A stretch of DNA of 64,000 nt from Coffea arabica (lineage: Eukaryota; Streptophyta; Magnoliopsida; Gentianales; Rubiaceae), in contig NC_092329.1 of assembly GCF_036785885.1 (NCBI RefSeq), positions 1,798,001-1,862,000 of the forward strand. The letters run 5' to 3'. The notes beneath the pieces are model-generated. The model ran no database searches. It saw only the letters and a program-made list of their open reading frames with translations, and was not told where the DNA came from. Below are positions 13,052 to 25,472 of the stretch, piece after piece. Position numbers and translations under genes: made by a program. Position 1 is the stretch's first letter. Every line of letters starts with the position of its first letter.

Positions 13052-16000
13052 TCATTGAAACCTAGAAGAAAATTGGTTTTGCTGCGAATCGCTCGGAACG
13101 AACACAGGAAGCTGACCTCCCCGCTGTGTTCTACCCTGCTGATACAAACTTGATCCCGAGCTTCGTTGCGGTCCAGCTGCCAATCCGCCGCCGCTTCTCG
13201 TCCCTCCTCTACCTAGCTGCTCGCTCACCAATGGGCCACCAAAGAAAATGGATTGGCCCGTGTACGTGAGCTCAGCTCCAGAAACCTGGGAGGAACAAGA
13301 ACCAGTGTTTCTTGTCGCTGCAGACACAAACCGCCCAGCTTCCTGATCCCAATACACTGACGACTTGGGGTTTTCCGTAACTCCAGGATTGTTTTTCCTC
13401 GCAAGGTTCTGGTTCAGATCATCTCCTACACCAGCCTCATTCCCATTCCCATCACCGGCTTTCACCGACCAAGGTGATTGTTCTGCAGAGGACTGATATA
13501 TTGGGTTGAAGTGGCCTCTGTTCGAAGATTCCAGCCCCTGTGGGGAAGCAGTGAGATTTGCCGCAAGAGGACTGCTTAAATTACTAATGCTGTGACCACA
13601 TGTTTCAATATCTTCTCTGCTTGCAAGACTTGGTGGATATGAGCTCTTCGTGGAAGATAACCTTGATGTTCCTGCCCGAGCATTCCTTTCATAAAATCCC
13701 TGGTTCGTACTGGTTGGACTGCTTTTACCGCTCATATTTGTACTCGACAAATGATCACCATCATGCTGATGATGTCTAGAACTCACTGGACGAAGAACAG
13801 ATGAAGAAGCTCTAGCCTTGGCACCAGCTTTAATTGCCTCGTTAGAATCTAGTTTTGCAAGTTTCCATGCACTAATTCGGACTGGACGCTGCGCTACCTT
13901 TTTCCCCTTATCAGCTTGTAATGCATCTGGATCAACTGTGGATGGTAAGCGTCCTGGCTCTAGATGAGGGATAATCTCATCCTGTATATGAGACACCAGG
14001 AATGGAAGCATCTCAATGCACTTTCATAGCCTTGCTAGACTTTGACATTCCGAAAGAAGACAAATGAAATGCATTTAGCAGATAATGTTTTCTTTTTCTA
14101 GTAGATTAGAAAGGAAGTTGCAACTCTGATCTAGTAATAGGTAAGACCATGAACACTAACGCCAAAAATGAGGATTTCATCGAATCCACAAGTCGATTTG
14201 ATGACCACCACTGAATGCCAACTTCATCAAGTCCAGAAGAATTCAAGATGCCATTAGTTTGGGAAAAAGAAAAGGACGTAGCAATGTGGTGTACGACATT
14301 CACAATGGTAGCAATCACTTGACCAAATAGCTTTGCCAAATCTTTAAGGATAATAAACTTATTAAAGAATATGCTTCACTGCATATGGTGTAAGACATTC
14401 ACAATGGTAGCAATCACTTGACCAAATAGCTTTACCAAATCGTTAAGGATAATAAACTTATTAAAGCATATGCTTCGCTGCATCCCACAGTCATGCACAT
14501 AAATGTCTGTTAAGAATGTAGAATAAGAGAAGCATCAGCACCTGATGGTCCATAAAGATTCTAGGAGGAGTGCACCAAGCACCTTTATACTGCAAGCCCT
14601 TTCCAAGAGAACTTCTACCACTAATTGCAGTCACAGCAGAACTTGTTGGCGATGATGGCAGGCTCTGCTGTTCTTCTCCGTCGATAGAGGGTCCAGGAGG
14701 TTCACTCTGGGTCCTCATAGCAACAACATACTCGTATGTTGTAATACCCTATAGAAAAGGTTATGGTTTCACTAAATAATGTTATCAGAGAGAAAGAGAG
14801 AGAGAGAGTAAGAGGGAGAGAGACTAACCTTTCTAATCAAAATTATGTGGAAAAAGAACAGTTCACCCAGAGGCACAGTTGCAAGAAAAGAAACAGCTGT
14901 GCAGAGTGCCTGTAAAACAAGAAAAGCAAAAAGAAAAGGCACTTAGAGAACCAAAATCTCTCATAAAATTGTATGGAGGTGGCTTATAACACGGCAAAAC
15001 CTATTTGCTGAATCCTAGATGCAAACTAGACAATCACAAACTTAGTTCACAAGAATAATGCACACACTATTCCCGACAGTTTGGTACTGCTGAAGAAATT
15101 AGTACATGAAGTATTTAATGGAAAGTCTCCCTCTTTCATTAGCATTGAACTGTTTGCAAATACAGTAGCAAGGTAGATCATGCAAATCCAACACATACAC
15201 AACAATCAGCTTAACATTTGACAATTAATATAGGTACTGTATTTGAAGTACAAAGAGATATACCACCACAGTGGCAAATGGGGGTCGAGAGAATCCATCT
15301 CCAAGTCTTTCTGTTATCTGATGTTCTGTAGCCTTTCTATCAGCAAAGCAACGAACAAGGACCATAATGCCCACCGCACACTCAAAAGCAAGCTGACCCC
15401 AAAAAACTCTCTCAAGAAGGAAGGGTTAGGAACAAGAGATAGTCATAACAAGCCAGAGCTGTGAGGAAAATAACAGAAAACTTGAAAAGCAAAGAAACAA
15501 TATAAGAGCTTACCCAGACAAGGCTTGCTGCCATTAGGCACACAAAAGTGATATAATTTTTCCTTCCCACACAATTATTTAACCACTGCATAAATCACAG
15601 CATTGAATCAAAGTTAAATTTATCATACAGACAGAAAGAAAATGCATTTAAGTGTAGCAGAGAATTCTGCATACACAAAAAAGGTGCACAACGAAAAAAA
15701 CAATTAAAGTTAGTAGGTAATGAGGAAGAATCCTGGGTTTGAAGCGGTAAAATATCAGATATCAACCCGACAGGTCATATATTTCTTTAATGACTGATCC
15801 TTGGATCGCTCCAAACACATCATCTTTTACAATCAGCCTCTTCTCAGCAATAGATGGGAAATTGTAATTCCTCAATATGTCAGTCAACAAAATGAGAATA
15901 TGTATTCTAATAATATGATAAACTCCAACTTTAAACCAACCCGGCAATGATGATCAAATCCATCAACACATTTGTCACAACTCCGGCAATGTTTACTGAA

Positions 16001-18447
16001 TTTTTGAACCTGCAAAAAGAAAAACTCTCCTGAATGATCTGGTTCCAGTACATATGAGTTCCCACTTTAGAAGGCAAAAGATAAGATGAGGATGCAAAGA
16101 GTAAAAACTGTAGAAATTCCTCGATTATGATGTAATTCTCTTAAAAAGTAGCAGCTGAGATAAAATTCCTCTAACTGCTTTCTATGTTCCCAATTTTCAT
16201 ATGTATGTAAATACATCTACAATGATCTTTAAGAGCCTTGCACATGATATGCACTTTTATACCTCAGCATTGCACAATGTGCAGAACAAAGCCTCTTCCT
16301 CTCCATTTTGCTCCTGTAAATGGTCTTCATCTTTCCGGCAATCGGCCTTCACGAGAAAACCACAAAAGAGCCCTCCAACTGTCGAACAGCAACCTGAGCT
16401 ATGTTGTTCGGATTTTCCTTCATTGTTCAATCCTACCTTGCTTGGCTCCTCTATATATGATAATTACATCATCAGACACCAGTAAACTATCAAAAGCTAC
16501 AGTTACCATCCATGCTTCTTTGAGGATACGAGGACATGAAAGGTAGACTTAACACAACTGCTGACAATGCATTTAAAACTTGACTTTTCCTACACTTAAT
16601 GCTGCTTAAGTGAGATTTCTGATAATTTACACATCTTATGACTCAATAAGAGACTGCTGGATGAAATTCTATCAGCTCATATCCCAGCATTTTTCATGCG
16701 TCCGACTGACCACTAAATCAGACACCATACTAGTTTTTTGGTTTAATGATCGGATGATTAAATGGCAATAAAAAACTTACCGGGGAACTCTGAGTTGTTC
16801 TGTGACCTATGAGTCAATGTCTTGTCAGGTTCGATGAGAATGCCAGGATCAGCAGGATCAATGGCTGTGCATCTAACATAAAGTATAAACACACAGAGAG
16901 CCTGAAAGGATAATAACAAAAATAAGAAAGCAACAACTGGAGAGAGAGAGAGAGAGAGAGATCTCATTATCTCAAAGATAGAAGAAGAAGAGGCCCCTGT
17001 TGCACTCACCAGAAAGGAATAAATACCAATGGCTATGTATTCATAGATGTCCTTCCCAAGAAAGGGAGCAAAAAAGGCATAGAAAGCAACAGATAGCAGG
17101 AAGAAAACAGTTATTGCCACCACCTAAAAAGAGGAATATTGCTGGTGAGAATGCTCGATTTGAGCCTAATTATGGTGCTTTGGGGAAGCAATAATATGGA
17201 ACCATGTAGCAGCTTAACAACAAAATTAAAATTATGAACTCATATAGTTATAAGGACTATAAGAGGATTGAAAGCTATTACTAAACTCACTGTCAAAATT
17301 GAAGTGCAGAACTATTCTTTACAAAATCTGAAATGAGAGAAAGTGGTGCTTGTGAAACTTCAAAGAATGTATGCAGAACCACGCACCAAAGAGTAGCCTT
17401 AGGTTCATATTATGTCTTTAAGGTAACAGTGGCAGGATATGTAATGGACAAAAAGCTATTTAATTTTCTGAATAAGCTCAAGAAAAAAGATAAACAAGGA
17501 CATATTACTGGGACAAAAGGTATGAAGGAATATTAAGAGCCAATTACCTAAGACTAAGATGAGCCAATGCTAAAACCTTACGGAAGTACACAATTCTTCA
17601 CGACCACAACCCCAGTAAAGCACGAGAGGGCTAAGGACTAGGAAATGATCATCTAAAATTGAATATGTGCAGCTCCATAAACTCGCTTTCTACCATCTAG
17701 ATGAGATTTTTTATTATTAAAGTTTCCTGACTTCATCGTTTTCAAGACTGTCCTTATACTAGTTATCTAGCAGGTTTTGTTCCTATGCTCTAACCAAGTC
17801 CAGAAAATATCAGGATTCTACTCAGAGAAGTATTCATGGAAGTAATGTTAACTTATGACAGCTTAATATTAAATCTTGCCTGGGATAAATTGCAAAAAAA
17901 AAAAAAAAAAAAGACACTAAATTGCATTTCACCCCTAAAACTCTTCGAAAAAAGCAAGATAAAATTAGTGAAGTTGTTAAGGAAAATTGATAAAAGTGTA
18001 AAAGAGAGAACACAGGAATATTATGCTACACAATTTTGTAGAAGAAGGAGAGAATTCGTGAATACAAGCTTCCCTCCCCACCCAAAAAAACAAAAAGAAA
18101 AGAAAAAGAAAAAGAAAAAAACCACCGAAGATTTTACAGAAAAGAATAAACAAAGCAATGGCATCATGATTTCACATTTGTTGAGCAATAAACTGAAACA
18201 AAAACAGTAGGAAGAAGCAGAACGATAATGTTGTGACAAAAAAGCCTACATTGCACGATCTCAAAGAGTCAAACAGGTTTAAAATAGAGAGAAATGAGTC
18301 AAAAGCTCCCTCTATTTCCCACAGCTTACCCCAAGACTACATTTTTTTTTTTCCAAATTTCTCACTTCAATCAAAAGCCAGAAGAGTTGTTAGAGAGCCT
18401 ACCTGAAACGTGTGAGCAGGAAGTTGCCAGCCATGACGCCTAGCCAT
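13052..18447 (-). CDS. DHHC protein S-acyltransferase (PAT21/PAT22 type)
   Basis: Ten exons give 651 aa: 18403-18447, 17010-17123, 16781-16901, 16263-16450, 15941-16009, 15514-15585, 15264-15392, 14829-14909, 14542-14748, 13052-13981. It transfers palmitate to cysteines of target proteins at membranes. The N-terminus [15 protein letters not shown] and two TM segments (residues 16-34 and 44-64) precede DPADPGI. The Cys-rich domain [21 protein letters not shown] ends in catalytic DHHC at 175-178, followed by WLNNCVG and two more TMs, [10 protein letters not shown], and a long Ser-rich cytosolic tail (about residues 280-651). The tail keeps [24 protein letters not shown] and [16 protein letters not shown], which I recall from Arabidopsis PAT21/22. 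The gene sits between two MLO genes on the same strand. Confidence 0.93.
14286..14483. repeat. 99-bp tandem duplication in PAT intron 9
   Basis: Two adjacent copies, about 14286-14384 and 14385-14483, share long exact blocks such as GACATTCACAATGGTAGCAA and CACTTGACCAAATAGCTTT, with only a few substitutions. The period is 99 bp. It appears to be a fairly recent local duplication within the intron and does not touch either splice site. Confidence 0.9.
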
Positions 18448-19203
18448 GATCAGGACCCAAGTCAAAGGGTGTCAATCACCAGCATTCACCCTTCAACATT
18501 AAAAAAAATTTAAAAATAATTAAAAAAAACTTGTGACAAACTTAAATCTCCGAATCAGATTTTGTTTCAAAAGTACTTAAAACGCTTTGCATCTCTCACT
18601 CCATCTCTTCTTTCATCATCAACTGAACCAGAGAGTCTGACGGGCTTTCTGAGATTTAAGTCCTAACCCAGATGCTAAAAACTTATGTAAATGTGACGCA
18701 TTTTCTTGATTTGCAGTTCTAGGGTTCGGGGAGATCAGCAAAGTAGCATGGATCAATAGGCCCTTGAAGTGACAGAGAAGGCTACTGAAGAGGTTACAAA
18801 CAATACGAAAAGGGTTCGGTTTCCGTTGTACAAATGGTAGTAAGTGGCACAGAATACCCAGTTTTGGTCCTATTGGAGTGGGGGATGCGCCCACTGCCGG
18901 CTAACGGTTCGATTGAGCCCCCGAAATGGCATATTGGAACCAACATATTTTGGGCAAGTTGGCTTAGGCTCAAGGTTAGGGTTCAAATCTCACACCTTGC
19001 AATTAAAAAAATTCAATCTTGATAGAATAAAATTGTATAGATATTGTCCGAATTGTATGAATATTGCCGATTTGCAAATGAATCAAGCCGCTCACGAGTT
19101 AATTTGGTCAAAATTTAACTCAAGTCCGATCAATATCAAGCACGAGTCGAGTTTGAATCGACCAAATCAGGTTATCGAATTCAAACGGAATATAGGGAAA
19201 CTC

Positions 19204-19457
19204 AACTCATTAACTCGCGAGTTAACTCAAATGTGAGTGTGTATGATTATAATATTTTAGTATTAATGAAAAATGATTATTTTATTCATTTTTAAAAAAA
19301 AATAGAATAATTATTTTTTAATTTGTAATCAACTCATTAACTCGCGAGTTAACTCAAATGTGAGTGTGTGTGATTATAATATTTTAGTATTAATGAAAAA
19401 TGATTATTTTATTCATTTTTAAAAAAAATAGAATAATTATTTTTTGTTTTGTAACCT
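19204..19457. repeat. 127-bp tandem duplication
   Basis: Two adjacent copies start at 19204 and 19331. Each opens with AACTCATTAACTCGCGAGTT and runs through ATTTTAGTATTAATGAAAAA. They differ by a handful of bases and one A in a poly-A run. The leading word contains a short palindrome, AACTCGCGAGTT. Confidence 0.9.
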
Positions 19458-19947
19458 TTCAGTAGGCTTGAACTTAAGTTCGATTATGTTCAAATTTGAG
19501 GTCGAACTCAAGTTTTATATTAAAAACTTGTTGAGCACTTGATAAAATTGAGTCGATTTGACTCAATTAAGCTAAAACTCAACTCAAATTGGCTCATTTG
19601 CAGCCCTATTTTGGGATTCTAACTTTTTATAAATAGTGGTTTAATGGTGATGTTAGTGGATTTGTTTCTAAAGTTGCCATCTAAAATTCAATTTTCAAAT
19701 TTGAATTTAATATAAAATACAGATAAATATGGAGATAACATTAAAAGTAAAGAGAGAGATCAAAATTAACTTTGATTTTGGTAAAATAACAAATATTTTG
19801 GGACATTTTAAAATAAAAAGCATGATACTTTCAATGAGATAGAGGAAATAATTTAATTGGAAACAAAGCTAGATTTGGTGTGTGTGCATATACGTGATAA
19901 GTCAAGTGTAATTTAAATGTGTTTACCAGCATTTATTAAGCACCTAT

Positions 19948-20110
19948 TAGAAAAAATTCAATACGTATATACATTGATATTATATACACTATCATAATTA
20001 AATGCATTATACATATACAAAATTTAAATCTCAAATTTTAATTTAAATTATTTATTATGCATCCAACAATTAATGATAGAGTGTATATAAGATTAATTCT
20101 TATTTAAATA
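19948..20110. repeat. MITE-like repeat, copy 2
   Basis: The arms TATACACTATCATAATTA (left) and TAATGATAGAGTGTATA (right) form an imperfect inverted repeat around an AT-rich core. End sequences are shared with the element near 4771-4945. No coding capacity. Confidence 0.4.
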
Positions 20111-23100
20111 GTGTTTGGTAAGTTGAGTTTTAAACCAGTCACCAAGTGGCATAAATGAGCTCTCAATTCGGAGCATTCAGATATCAAGCATAAATTCTGC
20201 CCTTAGTTTTAAAGCTCATTCTCAACAACACTTGACTGTCATTCGTTAACGGCTGTGAAAAGTACTCTAATGAATTGATGACTCTTTATGCTTGATACAA
20301 TGCGTTATCGGACGAAGCTAAACACCCCATTGAAAATGTTCTAATGTAAAACTTTAATCAAACTTGAATTAATGTTCCAAAAGTCTTTTTGCTTGATAAA
20401 TCCCAAGGGACACAATAAACTAATTTTATAATCAGTATCCATTGTCACCAGTATGAGAAAAATGTCATACTTTATTGATCATTTCTTTTCTCCCATCCTA
20501 CTCTTTGGATGCTTAAAACTAATCTTTCCTCTGGAACATAATATGCCAGTTTTTTTGGCACGAACGTAATATAGGCTGTCAATGGGGCCCGAGCTCTGTC
20601 TATTTCACCCAAAAGAAAAAGGGTCGAGCGCACTATTACTATAATTCTCGGTGGGATAGTGTTTGGATCTAAATTTAAAATCTGATTAAAATATGAGTTG
20701 AATTTGAGTCGCTGCTATAAGCTCAATCCAATTAAGATTTGATCCATTGTATATAAAAAATTTATACTTTGATATGTAATTTTCTATATATATATATACA
20801 TGCCCATAATTATATAACTATAAATGTATTATTTTTAAATATGTAATGTATAATTAGACTATTAGTAATTAGTATTGGCTTTGAAGAAACTTTAGATTCA
20901 TTAAATAAATATATTTAAAGAGAAAAACTTATTAGTAGTCTAGTGACTAATGACTATTACTATTAGTCTATTACACGATCTGAAACTAAAAGCCCTATTG
21001 GTGTTGATTGATGTACTTTTAACGAACACTTTACTAATTTATTTCTAGTTTTAATATTGTAGATTGCAAATTAACTTTACTACTTAATGGTTATAGTAAT
21101 TATACTAACAAAATTAAAAAGTAATAAATGAATTTGGACTCAACACAAATATATAGATTGGACCTTCGCACTACTGACTACTGTGGCTTATAGATTTTCT
21201 AAAACGCAAGGAAGCTTATGTGCTAGTACGCCACGGAGAAGCAAGATCAATATAAACTTTCTGGGACAAAGCATACGCATGGCTGATGCAAGAGTCCCCC
21301 TGCACAAGAGCTCAACCATAGACGCCCCACTCTAGTTTGTTATCATGACAATATTGAGTTCTTTCCTGGCAATGAATAAACCTTTTGTTGGATGGTCTAC
21401 ATCATGCTGTAATCGGGAAGAAATGATTTGACTTCATAACAGATCAATCCCGTCTGCATTTTTTGGTGAATCATAACGAAACCCATCGTGAGAGCATTTG
21501 ACAAGTGATACTGATAGGAAAAATGGAGGCTGGTCACTAAAACCTGAGAAGAAATAATCATGGATGATCAAACTCATACTATTTATTACCCTTTCTAATC
21601 TTTTGAGACGTGAATAGTCCAAAACAATATCTTGGCACACTTTGGACCATTAATCTATCTTCTGACGTCGTGAAGTTTGCTTTGAATTGTGAACAACGAT
21701 GATAGCAATGATGGAATGATTAGAGGCTCCATATTCCGACGACTCTTTGAGAACTTTCTGATTAAAGCTAGGAGCTCTCACTGAGAGGCATTTTTTACCC
21801 CCGCCCCACTTTTCTTTTTTCTTTTTTTTTTTTATGACTCACAAACAAGGTCCTCATTTTAATGATTAAGCAGGTGAAGTATGACCCATGCCAGAACGTA
21901 GATTTATTGGATTTTCTTTCTTCTTTCGTCGGTGCCAAAACAAATTTGTTCGCGTACTAATCAATGCACAAATCCAACAAAAATAATGAGTTGTAACCAT
22001 GTGGACACTTAAATGAATTAGGTAATCGTCTTACTAACTAAAATTCCACAAAGCTTTGACTTGTGGATACCTTAGCTTGAGTGAGCTGCTCCTAGACATT
22101 AAATATTTGATGTTAGTTCCTTTAGGTCGAACATGATGTACTTGAATGTTTGTCCAATTCTGTCTTGTGTGCTGCCAAATGCTTTGATTAGAAGCAAATC
22201 CCTTTCTCCTTATCAATCAACTGGAATTTGGAAATGGATCCATCGTGTTGTTTATACTAAAAGATGGCATTGTCTAACCAAAACATGGGTTGGAATCCGG
22301 TAATTAACTTATTTCTTGAACCCCATCGTCTGTCTCCTCACATGCACGATGTATCAAAATAAATGATATAACTATCATAGACCCTTCTTTCCTTTTCTGC
22401 GGACAGGGCATGATGTATATTTGCTGATATAACTATCGTAGACCCCCATCCATAGGGTTGGATCAAGATGCATGTTAGTAACAGATTTCCTCAAAAGAGA
22501 GACAAGTTCATCAACTGCTTGGTGCAATTCTTGAATGCGAAGGACAAATTAAATTTGTATAGTTGTCGTGGAAGCAAACGTGTATACTTGAAGGACGTGG
22601 CATCTGAATTGTCAATCCGATATGAGTATGATATGTTATATATGATGTCAGATAAGTTGGGTAAACTAATTCTTTAAATATTGTAATTTCGAAAATTGAG
22701 ATTACAATGCCCATTAATAGCTCAAATCTATACTGTTGCAACTTAAAACAAGTCAAATTTGTGGGGAACTTTTCTAAGTTGGGTGTCGGAGTGATAACGA
22801 GTCAAGTCGAGATCGAGTAATATTATATTTAAGATCGAACTCGATTCGATAAGGCTTGCTACTGTTCTCAAATCTTTTTGAGTTTGAGTACTCAAAATAC
22901 AAAATTTTGTGTAAATTATATAAAACTTCAACCCTTATTGGTTATTCTATAATCAATATTAAATATATTATATAAATAATAAAATTAATCGAACTATTCA
23001 ACGAGCACTCGAGCAACACGAAGAGAGGCTCGAATTCGATTTGATTCCTTTATTGAGTTACTAAAGCTCGAACTCGAACTCGATCAAACTGAGTTTGAAT

Positions 23101-23501
23101 CGAATGTAAATGAGAGATTTCAGACTGGTTTGTGACCTTTCACTTACACTAAAAAGAAAAAAAAAAACATTAAAACATATACATATATGCATGTGTGTGT
23201 CTATGTGTATATGTACATATTTATATATTAGAATCCCTTATCAACAACAGAGCTTATTCAGTGCTTTTTCCTCTTAGCATCATTGCTATTAAATATTAAT
23301 GCTTGAATTTTTTTTTTTTTTGGTGAATGCTTGAATTGACTCTAGTTTAAAGGGGGGAGTGACGTGATGAGGTTGGCGTTCAGCGTAGACTATTCCTGGC
23401 TAAATCTACTTGTGTATATCTAAGAGGGGGAAAAATTCAATCTTGAATATGCACTAGACTGGTAGTGTTGGTGCGGATTTGTGGCGCATTATAATAAATA
23501 A

Positions 23502-25421
23502 CTAGAGCTTAACAAATGAAAAATCTTGAGGATGGGGGTCTACATTTCTATGATCTGTGGCAGTACCTAATGCGGCGTCATGTGTAGGTCCGCGGGCGGA
23601 AGCTTCAAGATCTGAAAGCTCATTATCAGTTTGATAAGACGTTGGAGAAGGAGGATAACTTTCTGTTTCTGGAGCATTAGAGCGGCATTTGAAGTTGTGA
23701 AGCAGATGGAGAGGTGAAGAACCTTGATCTGGGGTGGTGAAATTGGCATTACTAGTAGAAGTATCTGTTGCTGCCCCTGCTTTGCGCAGCTTCTTCCTGT
23801 TCTTAGCCGCCTGATGCCATTTCTTCAGAGCCTTGGCAGTTTGCTCCTCAAAAATTGCTTTCTTCATGTGAGATCCCATCTGCAAATGTTTACAAAACGA
23901 GATAGGCGGCCGGCTTGTAATTATTTAGTTAAGTTGGCTCCTTAATAATATTGGCGACCTTGCTATTTGACTAATTTGAATCAAAAGAGAAGAGGAGCAG
24001 CAGTATTCTGGAGGTGTGTGTGTGTGTGTGTGTGTACCTGCGTTACCAGGGCATACAGAGGGAATGTAATGTAGCTGCAGAGGGCTTGAAGGGCAAGCCC
24101 GAGGAATACTCGAAGCAATATCATCACCAAATTCTCATGCATGCATGAACCGATCCCGAACTCGTACTGCATCCCAAGATACGTACATATAATGAGAAAA
24201 GTCAGCTTCCAGTGTAAGAAGAACAATTGATGATTTGTATATCTCACATAATTAACCACATTGTAGAGTATAAACATTTACTGGTCTTAGTTTTTGTTGT
24301 GCCTATCCAAACAAAGCAATTTCTTACTCGAAATAGTTAGTGTTGATCAATTGCATTATCCAAAATTTTAAGATTGTAAAAAAAAAAAATGCTCTTAGAA
24401 CAAAAGGGAAATATATATATATATATAAAGAATCCATATTCATTTGGAGAATCTTGATATGAATATCACAAGACAAATCATAATTACGTGATTTTTCTTT
24501 ATCAATATTAAGCAAAAATAATAATAATAATAAAAGAATCCAACTATTTGTATTAGTTGAATTTCAATTGACAACTAAATAGCTAATTTAAGATAATTGA
24601 ACTGTGTGAATCATTTGCATTAATTCTTTATTAACCTCTTAATTAGAGAAAATGTAAATAATATATCCAAATTCAATAATGCACCTCACATTATTCAATT
24701 CAAATTCACGAAAAAAATTAAAAAGTTCAAATGGAAGGATATATTTTATTCTCAAATAATGAATTCATTCATTCTAATTATACTTACCCATGACCACAAG
24801 AAGTATGCCATTTGGTATGCATTCTGCAAAGCCAAGAAAGATACTATATCAGAGTTGTTACTTGAATCAAAACAAGGCAAGTCGTGAATTATTTATTGAT
24901 CATCAAATAAGTATCAAATAAGTATGATGTTCTATCACAGATGATCTATCTTTATTCATTCAGTATCACGTGCATACGTATTTATCAGACGTATTTTCTA
25001 AACTCATCCTTTCCTTTGGGCGGGGAATTCACCTCGAACAAGGTAAAGTGTATTAAGAAGAGGATCCAGTGGGGGCGACTGAACCAGAAAAAGTCATTGG
25101 TTGGCTCCACCACAGGAGCTCCTCTAACAACTGTAGTCTTGTCCTGGATTTGCTGTGCCATCTCCATTATAACCAGTTCAAGTTTAGTCCCCACCAAAAC
25201 GAGGATCTGCATTAATTAATTCCATACATGAACATACATATGTAATATGATGAGCGAGCGAGGAAGAAGGCTAGGCATTCCTGCTGCTGTTTAAACAACA
25301 AAACAAAACTAGTTATTTACGAGAAGCGGGATCAAGGATATCCAGGATATTGTATGCCAACCTGAAATACATATGCAATATCAGAGGAACAATATTATTA
25401 TTAATATCGGCAAAAATTAAA

Positions 25422-25472
<51 letters not shown>

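Larger units (their letters stand above)
18448..23501. other. 5-kb gene-poor, repeat-rich spacer
   Basis: This is the region between the PAT start and the clade V MLO stop. Open frames are short and unrelated to any family I know. It contains a 127-bp tandem duplication (19204-19457), a MITE-like copy (19948-20110), a 61-bp local duplication near 22344-22460, and two stretches rich in CTCGAACTCG/GAGTTTGAATCG-type words (about 19080-19620 and 22790-23110). Those stretches look like diverged copies of one interspersed repeat, class unknown. No reverse transcriptase, integrase or transposase motif was seen. Confidence 0.6.

Noticed and set aside
17836-18210. 124-codon lysine-rich open frame
   Set aside because: Driven by poly-A tracts inside a PAT intron; low complexity and no conserved segment.
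18950-19010. Possible tRNA-like box B (GGGTTCAAATCTC) suggesting a SINE or tRNA
   Set aside because: Box A spacing is too short, no cloverleaf can be drawn, and no target duplication was found.
18448-23501. Possible LTR retroelement in the 5-kb spacer
   Set aside because: No gag, protease, reverse transcriptase or integrase motif and no long direct terminal repeats; only small duplications and short repeats are seen.
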